Assembly (NCBI GenBank): GCA_025929535.1
Contig: JAICLZ010000042.1
Location: 1-37,592 of the forward strand
DNA length: 37,592 nucleotides
DNA from: Gemmatimonadaceae bacterium
GTDB taxonomy: Bacteria; Gemmatimonadota; Gemmatimonadetes; Gemmatimonadales; Gemmatimonadaceae
Reading direction: 5' to 3'
The first letter of the stretch is position 1; each line of letters begins with the position of its first letter. The translations under genes were made by a program, and so were the position numbers. Under the pieces are notes generated by a model. It worked only from the letters and a program-made list of their open reading frames with translations. It ran no database searches and had not been told where the DNA came from. Shown here piece after piece: positions 23,746 to 31,349 of this stretch.

Positions 23746-25110
23746 TCAGCGCAGCGCGTGTATCTCGCTCGCGACGCGGAGCATCGCCGCGAGGCTCAGC
23801 TCGACATCTTCGTTCGTCGTGGCCCAAGAGCTCACGCTGATGCGCATCGCGGTGCGCCCCTGCCAGACGGTGCCGCCGCACCAGCACGTGCCGTCGGTCT
23901 GGATGCCCGCGATCACACGACGCGTCGTCTCGTCGTCGCCGAAGCTCACGAGCACCTGATTGAGCACGACGTCGGCGAGAATCTCGTACCCGGCATCGCG
24001 CAGGCCGGTCGCGAAGCGCGCAGCCTGGCGACAGTTGCGCTCGATCATCTCCGCGATTCCGGATCGGCCGAGCGCCGACATCGCGGCCCACACATCCACG
24101 CCGCGCGCGCGTCGCGAGAGCTCGGGCGTGTACTCGCTCGGCTCACGTTCCGCGCCCTGCACGAGATACGCGGCGGATACCGCGGTTGCGCCGCGCAGCG
24201 CATCCTTGTCGCGAACGATCGCGACTCCGGAGTCGTAGGGGACGTTGAGCCATTTGTGCGCATCGATCGCCCACGAGTCGGCGTTCTCGATGCCGGCAAC
24301 GAGAGCGGCGCGCGCCGGTGCGGCGGCGGCCCACAGGCCGAATGCGCCGTCGACGTGCACCCACGCACCCGCTGCGCGCGCACGCGGGATGATCTCGGCG
24401 AGCGGATCGATGGCGCCCGTGTTCACGTTGCCTGCCTGTAAGCACAGGATGGTGCGATCGGTGAGCGCGGGCAGTGAGTCCGCGCGCAAGCGTCCCTGCG
24501 AGTCCACCGGCACGCGCGTGACGCGGGCGCGGCCGAGCCCGAGCATGGCGAGCGCCTTGAGAGCGGTGACGTGCACCTCGTCGCCGACGATCACGTCGAG
24601 CGGCGGCGCGCCGAAGAGCCCCTGCGCCTCCGCATCCCAACCGGCGCGCTGAAGCAGCGCGTGGCGAGCGGCCGCAAGGCAGGTGAAGTTGGCCATGGTC
24701 GCGCCCGTGACGAAGCCGGCGGCGGACGTTGGCGGGAGATGCAGCACGTCGAGCAGCCAGCGGAGGGCGATGGACTCGAGCTTCGCTGTGGTGGGCGAGA
24801 TCACGACGAGGGCGCAGTTCTGGTCCCAGGCCGTGGCCAGCATGTTCGCGGCGAGCGCTGCCGGGAGTGTTGCGCCAATGACGAAGCCGAAGTAGCGGCC
24901 GCCTGCGGAGGCACCTGTTCCAGGCGAGCCGAGCTCATCCAGAGTAGCGAGTACCTCCGCCGGATTCTGAGGGTGCTCTGGGAGAAAGTGGTCGAATTGC
25001 GAGAGTGCGGCGACGGCCTCGGCGGTTGGCGCGACGCTTCGGTCCGGGAGGCTCTCGAGGTAGGTGGCAGCGCGCTCGGCGGCATCGCGGAGAAGGGAGC
25101 GAGTGGTCAT
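23746..25110 (-). CDS. PLP-dependent amino acid decarboxylase (group II, aromatic/glutamate type)
   Basis: 454-residue group II decarboxylase homologue. PLP lysine K286 lies in SWAIDAHKWLNVPYDSG, the aspartate that pairs with the PLP nitrogen is D254 (HVDGAFG), and the stacking H180 is in DEVH. Family members decarboxylate tyrosine, DOPA, tryptophan, glutamate or related amino acids; some plant homologues are aldehyde synthases. Substrate not assignable. The gene is monocistronic. Its upstream region is AT-rich with TATAAA only ten bases before the ATG, which would make it nearly leaderless. Confidence 0.9.
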   Translation of the reverse strand: MTTRSLLRDAAERAATYLESLPDRSVAPTAEAVAALSQFDHFLPEHPQNPAEVLATLDELGSPGTGASAGGRYFGFVIGATLPAALAANMLATAWDQNCALVVISPTTAKLESIALRWLLDVLHLPPTSAAGFVTGATMANFTCLAAARHALLQRAGWDAEAQGLFGAPPLDVIVGDEVHVTALKALAMLGLGRARVTRVPVDSQGRLRADSLPALTDRTILCLQAGNVNTGAIDPLAEIIPRARAAGAWVHVDGAFGLWAAAAPARAALVAGIENADSWAIDAHKWLNVPYDSGVAIVRDKDALRGATAVSAAYLVQGAEREPSEYTPELSRRARGVDVWAAMSALGRSGIAEMIERNCRQAARFATGLRDAGYEILADVVLNQVLVSFGDDETTRRVIAGIQTDGTCWCGGTVWQGRTAMRISVSSWATTNEDVELSLAAMLRVASEIHALR

Positions 25111-25181
25111 AGTAGTTGTTTTATATGAACAGTATGATGACACCAACGAAACACTTTAACGACATTTATGGAGAAACTCCT

Positions 25182-25535
25182 TTATTCTTTCGAGATCACG
25201 ATCGATGTTTCGTCGCTCGATCCATCCATCGGCCATAGCACCAGCACATCGCTCTTCGAGTCCGCAAAATAGTACAGTGCGCGTTTGCTGGTCGGCGAGA
25301 CCCGCCGCGCGCCCGTGTCCTCCGCCCCGTGTGCGCGATAGAATGAATCCACCTTCTCGAACGGATCTCCCGTGACGTAGGTTGCCGAAACCTCCACGCC
25401 GGAGCCTTTTTCGATCAGCGCCTGCGGTGTCGCCCGCTTCGCCCCGGGGTAAATCGGCGGGCCCGGCGCAAGCACCAGGAGCACGGCTGACGCGAAGGCG
25501 AAGCGACTCATGAAGCGACTCGTAGCGAGCGGCAT
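25182..25535 (-). CDS. Small exported hypothetical protein, 117 aa
   Basis: Signal peptide (MPLATSRFMSRFAFASAVLLVL, then APG). The mature domain has YPGAKRATPQALIEKGSGVEVSATYVTGDPFEKVDSFYRAHG, a pattern seen in small secreted proteins in which a charged residue run precedes a compact alpha/beta fold. The start at 25535 is supported by CGGAGA six bases upstream; the ATG at 25511 is an alternative. Not recognised as a named family. It is the only TAA stop in the window. A short GGAG/CTCC hairpin lies just after the stop. Confidence 0.7.
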   Translation of the reverse strand: MPLATSRFMSRFAFASAVLLVLAPGPPIYPGAKRATPQALIEKGSGVEVSATYVTGDPFEKVDSFYRAHGAEDTGARRVSPTSKRALYYFADSKSDVLVLWPMDGSSDETSIVISKE

Positions 25536-25665
25536 GCGATCTCCGGTTGTTGGAGCCTGCGTAATCGGAGCCAATCCGCGAACTTTCACCCGGCGACGTT
25601 GCACGCAGTGCGGTGTATCACCAATCGTACGGACCGCACGACTCTCACACTATCAAAGCGACACA

Positions 25666-26409
25666 ATGGCCCTCTCGAATCCAGCATTTACCGATAGCGC
25701 AATCGCTCGTGCCCGTGCGGAAGGCGGCACCGGCGTCATGACCGTTGCCGGTTCCGCGTGGAAGTCGTTCGCGCTGGTGCTCGTTGCCGCCGCGAGTGCC
25801 GGATACACGTGGTACGAGATTCTCCGCGTCCCCGATCGCAATCTCACGAGCGTGATCTTTGGCGGAGCGATCGCCGCGCTCATCGTGGCGATGGTCACTG
25901 CGTTCAAGCCTAACCTCGCGCGGATCACGGCGCCGATCTATGCGGTGCTCGAGGGAGTCGCGCTCGGCGGCATCTCCTACATCTACGACGCGCAGTTCAA
26001 GGGCATTCCGCTCATTGCGGTTGGACTCACGTTCGGTGTCGCACTCGCGATGCTCGCCCTCTACGCCACGCGAATCATTCGGGTCACGAACCGCCTGCGC
26101 AGCATCATCATCGGCGCGACGGTGGGCATCATGGTGTTCTACCTGCTCAGCATCGTGCTCGGCTTCTTTCACATCCAGATGCCCGGCGTGTTCGGATTCG
26201 GATTGACCGGGCTGCTCTTCAGCTCCGCCGTCGTGATCGTGGCGGCGATGAACCTGCTGTTGAACTTCGACATGATCGAGCGCCTCTCCGGATCCGCGCC
26301 ACAGCAGATGGAGTGGTACGCGGCGTTCGGAATGCTCGTCACGCTCGTGTGGCTCTATCTCGAGCTGCTCCGGTGGGCGTCCATCGTGTTCGGCGGCCGG
26401 CGGCGATAG
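25666..26409 (+). CDS. Bax inhibitor-1 / YccA-like membrane protein
   Basis: 247-residue inner-membrane protein with seven predicted helices and the Bax1-I layout. Features include YTWYEILR in helix 1, KPNLARITAPIYAVLEGVALGGISYIYD (a landmark of the YetJ/YccA bacterial branch) and a C-terminal LLLNFDMIERLSGSAPQQMEWYAAFGMLVTLVWLYLELLR carrying the aspartate associated with pH-dependent calcium leak. Bacterial members are proposed ion channels or FtsH modulators. Monocistronic. Confidence 0.9.
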   Translation: MALSNPAFTDSAIARARAEGGTGVMTVAGSAWKSFALVLVAAASAGYTWYEILRVPDRNLTSVIFGGAIAALIVAMVTAFKPNLARITAPIYAVLEGVALGGISYIYDAQFKGIPLIAVGLTFGVALAMLALYATRIIRVTNRLRSIIIGATVGIMVFYLLSIVLGFFHIQMPGVFGFGLTGLLFSSAVVIVAAMNLLLNFDMIERLSGSAPQQMEWYAAFGMLVTLVWLYLELLRWASIVFGGRRR

Positions 26410-26414
26410 CAACT

Positions 26415-26433
26415 CCGCCGGTCACGCCGGCGG
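26415..26433. terminator. Hairpin between convergent genes (possible bidirectional terminator)
   Basis: Perfect 7-bp inverted repeat CCGCCGG / CCGGCGG with a five-base loop, between the Bax-inhibitor stop (26409) and overlapping the end of the convergent DUF4342 gene. No T-tract follows on either strand, so classic intrinsic termination is uncertain. Confidence 0.35.
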
Positions 26434-26667
26434 AAGATCCTTCTCGACGACGAGTGTGTAGCGTGCGGTGAGGGCCGCGATCGCGCCGATCGCGACCCAC
26501 ACCGGCAGCAACACCGCTCCCACCACTCCGATCGTGAGCGGTATCTCGAGCAGCGCGTGTCCCTGCTCGTTCTTGATGATGATGCGGCGCACGTTTCCCT
26601 CGTGCACGATCTCCTTCACGCGCGCCAGCAGGTTCTGACCGTCGACCTTGTGCTCTTCGGTGGGCAT
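26422..26667 (-). CDS. DUF4342 membrane protein
   Basis: 81 residues. The N-terminal domain VKEIVHEGNVRRIIIKNEQGHALLEIPLTIGVVG is the DUF4342 signature, followed by one long hydrophobic segment (ALLPVWVAIGAIAALTA) and a short tail. Function unknown. The start at 26667 is backed by GGAGG five bases upstream. It is divergent from the broken gene that starts at 26716. Confidence 0.85.
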   Translation of the reverse strand: MPTEEHKVDGQNLLARVKEIVHEGNVRRIIIKNEQGHALLEIPLTIGVVGAVLLPVWVAIGAIAALTARYTLVVEKDLPPA

Positions 26668-26715
26668 CCGATCCTCCAATGGTTGGGCCTCGAACTCGTA
26701 TCCCACTACGCACAC

Positions 26716-27710
26716 ATGAGACCACTGGTTACGAATCTCCTGCTAGGGGTCGCCGTCCTGTCAATCGGTGGGCGCGCCGCCCCTGCACAACAGCCCGCTG
26801 ATTCCGAGGACTCGCCTCGTGCCGGGAATGGCGTACTCGCCGCTCTTCGTGCGCACACGGTGCCCTTCACGATCGTGAACGGCATCTTGCGAGGCCCCGG
26901 CGCCGACACGCTTGCGCGCATCGCGCGAGAGAATCAGTTCTTGATGGTCGGAGGGGATCACGGAATGCAGGAGGTGCCCACGTTCATCGGCGCGCTCTTC
27001 ACTGCCGCGCGACCAGCCGGCTACCTCCACCTCGCCATTGAGCTCGGACCGGTCGGCGCTCGCATGCTGGAGAACATGATGCGAGACACCGCTCCTCAAC
27101 GTCGTGTCGAGAGCTTCCTTCGGCGGAGCGTGCCGCAGCGCAGTCCCGAGCGGCATCGCGTGACATCTACCAGAAGTACATGCGCGGTGACAACTACGCA
27201 TCGAACGTGCAGCGTTCCGAGCTCATGCGCCGGCATTTTCTCGACTGGTATCACGCCGCGGTAGCGCGCGGCGAGCTTGCACCGAGAGTCGTGTTCAAGT
27301 TTGGCGGCAATCACATGATCCGCGGCTCCAGTCTCACCGATACCTACGAGCTTGGGACGTTCATTCCGGAATTTGCGTTCGCGAATGGTGCACGTGCGCT
27401 CAACGTGATGGTCCTTGCCGGCAAGGGCACCACGAACGAGTACCGGCCCTTCGGCAGCAAGGACGCCGACAAGGCAGTCACCTATGACATCACCGCATCG
27501 GACGCGCAGCTCGCCCCGCTGGACGTCCGGACATTCGTCGCGGCTGCTGGGAGCGACAGCATGTGGAGCTTCACTGACCTGCGGCCGGTTCGAGCGCTGG
27601 CGCACGACGGCAAGGTCGGGAAGCTCTCGGTGCCTCTGAAGCGTGCGCTGCTCTCCTTCGACGGAATCATCCTGGCACCGCACGCGCACGCGTCGACCCT
27701 CTTCTTCTAG
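26716..27710 (+). pseudogene. Broken exported esterase-like gene (frameshift, probable internal deletion)
   Basis: The N-terminal part (from 26716) reads MRPLVTNLLLGVAVLSIGG (signal peptide), then MVGGDHGMQEVPTFIGALF and LHLAIELGPVGARML, a pattern like the erythromycin-esterase/ChaN-like fold. This frame loses homology-like character near 27110. The C-terminal part continues in a different frame with IYQKYMRGDNYASN, FKFGGNHMIRG, DTYELGTFIPEFAF and a natural end at 27710. The two halves belong together, but a central domain of perhaps 100-150 residues seems to be missing at the join (about 27100-27140), so I infer a deletion plus frame change. A sequencing or assembly error is the alternative. 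Confidence 0.65.
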
Positions 27711-27776
27711 CGCTCTCGGCCCAACTCGATCGCGTCATCGGCTGGAACGCACGCACCGGCCGGGGTACGTTTCAGT

Positions 27777-28364
27777 ATGTCAAAAAGCATCTTTTCCCGT
27801 GCATCGCGCCTAGCCGTCACCTGCGCTGCCGCGCTCGCGATCGTCGTCGTTCCCGGCGCTCGTGCCCAGTCCGGCAGCTCGTCCGCGAAGCCGCCAGTGA
27901 AGGTGGCCATGCTGGATCTCGCTTTCTACGGCAAGCGAGCGAACGACATTTTCCCCGGCGATACCTCCATGGCGGACACGGCCACTGCTGTGATGAGGAA
28001 GGCGCTCGCGAGCGCGCCCGGCATCTCGTTCTTCGATGCTGCGTCCGTCGCCAAAGCCGCTGAGAGCCCGAAGGCGAAGGCGATCGTCGAGGATCGTCCC
28101 TGCAACGTCGTCGTTGCCTGCGCGCGCGCCGTGGGGCAGGAGCTCGGCGCCCAGTGGGTGGTGATGGGAAAGATCAGCAAGACGAGTGATCTGATCTGGA
28201 TCTTCAGCGGTGAGCTCATCGACGTCGCGAGCGGCAAGCTTGTGCTCGACGATTCCTATGAGCTCAAGGGAATCGCGAAGGACATGGTGCCCAAGGGTGC
28301 CGAGGTGTTCGCAAGGCGCGTGGCGAAGAAGGTGACGGCGGCGGACAGCGTCGCCGTGCAGTGA
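27777..28364 (+). CDS. Exported DUF2380-like protein
   Basis: 195 residues with a signal peptide ending near VVVPGARAQ. The mature domain begins VKVAMLDLAFYG and includes CNVVVACARAVGQELGAQWVVMGKISKTSDLIWIFSGELIDVASGKLVLDDSYELKG, which resembles DUF2380 and the periplasmic 'CsgG/TolB-N-like' domains that start with a VAVLDF strand. Function unknown. queC begins 14 bases after its stop, so it heads the queuosine operon, an odd partner for a secreted protein. Confidence 0.75.
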   Translation: MSKSIFSRASRLAVTCAAALAIVVVPGARAQSGSSSAKPPVKVAMLDLAFYGKRANDIFPGDTSMADTATAVMRKALASAPGISFFDAASVAKAAESPKAKAIVEDRPCNVVVACARAVGQELGAQWVVMGKISKTSDLIWIFSGELIDVASGKLVLDDSYELKGIAKDMVPKGAEVFARRVAKKVTAADSVAVQ

Positions 28365-28378
28365 GCCGGCGCTAGACG

Positions 28379-29080
28379 ATGACGAAAACCGCCGTCGTAC
28401 TCTTGAGCGGCGGCCTCGACTCGGCGACCGTCCTCGCGATCGCGCGCAGCGAAGGGTTCGAGATCATCGCGCTCAGCTTTCGTTACGGACAACGCCACGA
28501 CGCCGAGGTCGTTGCCGCGCAGTCGATCGCGAAGCGCGCGGGCGTGGCTCGCCACGTGATCGTGGACATCGATCTGCGTGCCTTCGGCGCCTCCGCGCTC
28601 ACCAGCGATATCGCCGTGCCCAAGGGCCGGTCCGCAGCCGAGATCTCGCACGGAATTCCCATCACGTACGTTCCGGCGCGCAACACGATCTTTCTCTCGT
28701 ACGCGCTGGCGCTGGCAGAGGTGAGCAACTCGAGCGACATCTTCCTGGGTGTTAACGCGCTCGACTACAGCGGCTATCCCGATTGTCGTCCCGAGTACGT
28801 TCAGGCGTTCGAGCGCATGGCGAATCTCGCCACGAAGGCCGGAGTGGAAGGACGTCGTCTCACCATCCACGCACCGCTCATGCAGCAGACGAAGGGCGAG
28901 ATCATCGTACGCGGCGTGAAGCTCGGCGTGGACTACGCGCGTACGCTGTCGTGCTACGATCCCGATGCGAGCGGCGCGGCGTGCGGGGATTGCGACGCGT
29001 GCCAGCTTCGCCTCAAGGGGTTCGCGGAAGCCGGCGTGCCTGATCCGGTGCGCTATCGCGAACGAGTGGTCGCAACGTGA
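28379..29080 (+). CDS. queC: 7-cyano-7-deazaguanine (preQ0) synthase
   Basis: 233 residues. The PP-loop SGGLDS (10-15) binds ATP, and the four-Cys zinc site is C192, C202, C205 and C208 ([18 protein letters not shown]). [17 protein letters not shown] is the QueC landmark. It converts 7-carboxy-7-deazaguanine and ammonia to preQ0 in queuosine synthesis. Its stop overlaps the queE start (GTGA). Confidence 0.96.
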   Translation: MTKTAVVLLSGGLDSATVLAIARSEGFEIIALSFRYGQRHDAEVVAAQSIAKRAGVARHVIVDIDLRAFGASALTSDIAVPKGRSAAEISHGIPITYVPARNTIFLSYALALAEVSNSSDIFLGVNALDYSGYPDCRPEYVQAFERMANLATKAGVEGRRLTIHAPLMQQTKGEIIVRGVKLGVDYARTLSCYDPDASGAACGDCDACQLRLKGFAEAGVPDPVRYRERVVAT

Positions 29081-29718
29081 CGTACGCCGTAAAGGAGATT
29101 TTCTTCACGCTGCAGGGTGAAGGTGCGAATACCGGGCGGCCGGCGGTGTTCTGCCGCTTCGCGGGGTGCAATCTGTGGACGGGGCGCGAAGCGGATCGCG
29201 CGGACGCGACGTGTACGTTTTGCGATACGGATTTCGTGGGCGTCGATGGCCCCGGGGGCGGAAAGTTCGTGAGCGCTGACGATCTCGCGCGTGCGGTGGC
29301 GGAGCAGTGGCCGGCACACGTGTCGGCGCGCGCGCGGAAGCTCGTGGTGTGCACCGGCGGCGAGCCGCTGCTGCAGATGGACGCGGACATCGTGCGCGCG
29401 CTGCACGCGAATGGATTCGAGATCGCGATCGAGACGAATGGCACGCAGATGCCGCCGGAGGGCATCGACTGGATCTGCGTGAGTCCAAAGGTGGGCGCGC
29501 CGCTCGTGCTGGCGAGCGGCAATGAGCTCAAGCTCGTGTATCCGCAGCCGGGTGGCGAGCCTGAGCGGTACGCGGATCTCGATTTCGAGCAATTTTTTCT
29601 GCAGCCAATGGATGGACTCGATCGCGAGCGCAACACCGAGCTCGCCTTGGCCTACTGTCTCTCGCACCCGCAGTGGCGGCTGAGCATCCAGACGCACAAG
29701 CTGCTGGGGATTCCGTGA
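29077..29718 (+). CDS. queE: 7-carboxy-7-deazaguanine synthase (radical SAM)
   Basis: 213-residue radical SAM enzyme that rearranges 6-carboxytetrahydropterin to 7-carboxy-7-deazaguanine. The iron-sulfur motif is C31-x14-C46-x2-C49, the Burkholderia-type QueE variant, rather than the usual CxxxCxxC. It is preceded by [18 protein letters not shown], and CTGGEPLLQ follows. The start is GTG within the queC stop, and its own stop overlaps the queD GTG. Confidence 0.95.
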   Translation: MTYAVKEIFFTLQGEGANTGRPAVFCRFAGCNLWTGREADRADATCTFCDTDFVGVDGPGGGKFVSADDLARAVAEQWPAHVSARARKLVVCTGGEPLLQMDADIVRALHANGFEIAIETNGTQMPPEGIDWICVSPKVGAPLVLASGNELKLVYPQPGGEPERYADLDFEQFFLQPMDGLDRERNTELALAYCLSHPQWRLSIQTHKLLGIP

Positions 29719-30140
29719 TCGATGCGGGAATGGATGGAACGACCGGGAGCGTCAATGGGGATACCGGCGCCGAGATGGAAGTGTTCAGGAGCTTCACCAT
29801 CGAGGCTGCTCACCAGCTGCCGAACGTGCCGGACACTCACCCGTGCGCGCGAGTGCACGGCCACTCGTTCGTGATCGAGCTCTGGGTGAGCGGCTCCGTT
29901 GGCGGACGTAGTGGATGGGTGCTCGACTTCGCGGAGATCATCGACGCGTTTCGTCCGCTGAGCGAGCAGCTCGATCACCGGCTGCTCAATGACGTCGAGG
30001 GACTCGCGAATCCGACCAGCGAGAATCTCGCGATCTGGATCTGGGATCGCGCGTCGACAGCGCTGCGTGGTCTATCGAAGGTCGTCGTTCGCGAGACGAC
30101 GACGTCGGGATGCGTGTACAGGGGCCCGAGAGGCCGATGA
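29715..30140 (+). CDS. queD: 6-carboxy-5,6,7,8-tetrahydropterin synthase
   Basis: Up to 141 residues; very similar to E. coli QueD from FTIEAAHQLP to SGCVYRG. Zinc ligands are H33, H48 and H50 (ARVHGHSF). Catalytic C44 and the D87-H88 pair (LDHRLLND) are present. The start is uncertain: the GTG at 29715 has GGGGA upstream and couples to queE, while ATG at 29730 or 29775 would remove a non-conserved N-terminal extension. It makes the pterin that QueE uses. Confidence 0.93.
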   Translation: MIDAGMDGTTGSVNGDTGAEMEVFRSFTIEAAHQLPNVPDTHPCARVHGHSFVIELWVSGSVGGRSGWVLDFAEIIDAFRPLSEQLDHRLLNDVEGLANPTSENLAIWIWDRASTALRGLSKVVVRETTTSGCVYRGPRGR

Positions 30141-30165
30141 GCTCTCACGTGGAGTGCGTACGATA

Positions 30166-30567
30166 ATGCCGGCTGCCGAGCTGCTCGAGACCTTTCCGAA
30201 TCCATATCCGGGGCGCGATTACGAGGTGCGTCTGGAGTGCAACGAGTTCACTTCGATGTGCCCGCTGGGCGGCATCGAGAGCGATGCGGCGGAGCTCGCG
30301 CTCCTGAAGGGCGGCGCACCGGACTTCGGCATCATCCGCATTGCGTACGTGCCCGACGCGGCCTGCGTGGAGCTCAAATCGCTCAAGCTCTATCTCTGGA
30401 GCTTTCGCAACGACGGTATTTTCTACGAGCGCGCGGTGAACCGGATCCTCGACGATCTTGTGGCGGCGGTAAAGCCCCGCTGGATGGAGGTCGTGGGCGA
30501 CTTCAACGTGCGCGGCGGGATCAAGAGCGTGATCGTCGCGCGGCATGGGGCGCGCACGGGCGCGTGA
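30166..30567 (+). CDS. queF: NADPH-dependent preQ0 reductase (preQ1 synthase)
   Basis: 133-residue unimodular (B. subtilis-type) QueF, which reduces the nitrile preQ0 to preQ1. Landmarks are ETFPNPYPGRDYEV, the catalytic C32 in SMCPLGG, D53 in PDFG, CVELKSLKLYLWSFRN (the QueF NADPH motif) and E88 in IFYER. About 14 extra residues lie between C32 and D53, where compact homologues have six (CPxTGQPDF). This is the last gene of the queCEDF operon, 25 bases after queD. No folE (GTP cyclohydrolase I) is in the window. Confidence 0.94.
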   Translation: MPAAELLETFPNPYPGRDYEVRLECNEFTSMCPLGGIESDAAELALLKGGAPDFGIIRIAYVPDAACVELKSLKLYLWSFRNDGIFYERAVNRILDDLVAAVKPRWMEVVGDFNVRGGIKSVIVARHGARTGA

Positions 30568-30586
30568 GCGCGCGAGTCGAGCGGCG

Positions 30587-31177
30587 CTAGTACTTCCAGT
30601 TTCGCGTTTTCCCTTCCGCAATCCATTCGATCGCCTGCGCGACGCGTTTGCCCTTCGTCTCCTCGCGCTTCGCCTCACTGATCCAGTCACAGTATTCGCG
30701 ACGCTGGCCGGGCGGGAAGTTCGCGAACACGGTTGCAGCCTTCCTGTTCCTTTTAAGCGCGGCCGCGAGCTCCATGGGCACCTTCGCTTCCGGCTTCACG
30801 GATTTCGGCCGCTTGACGGTGATCCCGGCATCGTTGAGCGCCATCGCCGCCTTGATGAAGCCGGTGAACGTCTTCTTGCTCGGCAGCTCCTTCACCGAGG
30901 TGATGCGTCCGAAGCTGCCGCGAGACTTGTCGCCGTTCGGTGGTACGCCCTCGATGAGCGACGCCTTCCAGAAGATGAGCGAGCAGTGCTCCTTGAACGC
31001 TGCCATCGCGCACATCATCTGCCCCTTGTAGTCGAAGAAAGGCGAGCTCCACTTGATCGTCTCGACCACATCGGGACACGCCTCGTGCACCATCTCGCGC
31101 ACGCGCGTGAGGATGGGCTTGGCGAAGTCGTTCGCCTTCGCAATGTACGCGTCGACGCGCGGATCGGTCGTGGGCAT
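30587..31177 (-). CDS. YdeI/OmdA-like protein with DUF1801 domain
   Basis: 196 residues. The N-terminal half (VDAYIAKANDFAKPILTRVREMVHEACPDVVETIKWSSPFF) is a DUF1801 domain. The C-terminal half (VPMELAAALKRNRKAATVFANFPPGQRREYCDWISEAKREETKGKRVAQAIEWIAEGK) is the YdeI/OmpD-associated domain. Such proteins are linked to envelope stress, bacteriocin protection and polymyxin tolerance in enterobacteria, but the mechanism is unclear. It converges with queF and is divergent from the peptidase gene. Confidence 0.9.
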   Translation of the reverse strand: MPTTDPRVDAYIAKANDFAKPILTRVREMVHEACPDVVETIKWSSPFFDYKGQMMCAMAAFKEHCSLIFWKASLIEGVPPNGDKSRGSFGRITSVKELPSKKTFTGFIKAAMALNDAGITVKRPKSVKPEAKVPMELAAALKRNRKAATVFANFPPGQRREYCDWISEAKREETKGKRVAQAIEWIAEGKTRNWKY

Positions 31178-31207
31178 GGCGCGGCACTCGGAGGCTGGGG
31201 AGGATGA

Positions 31208-31216
31208 TGGTACAAT
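31208..31216 (+). promoter_or_regulatory. Extended -10 promoter candidate upstream of the S9 peptidase
   Basis: TGGTACAAT is a perfect extended -10 (TGn plus TACAAT) in the gap between the divergent YdeI-like and peptidase genes. No good -35 lies at the usual distance. Transcription would start near 31223, leaving a leader of about 127 bases in which I see no conserved RNA. Confidence 0.35.
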
Positions 31217-31349
31217 GCGCGGAATAGCGCGTCAACGCCTTTTCGTGGATCCCGGCACCGTCGCTGGCGATTCATGGCGTGCGACTTACTTTATCCTTCT
31301 CGTTCCGCCTCCGTCCGAAACGCCTCACGACCGAACACGCAGGATCTCC

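Noticed and set aside
27711..27776. preQ1 riboswitch before the queuosine operon
   Set aside because: The 66 bases show no A-rich tail, conserved hairpin or pseudoknot of preQ1 classes.
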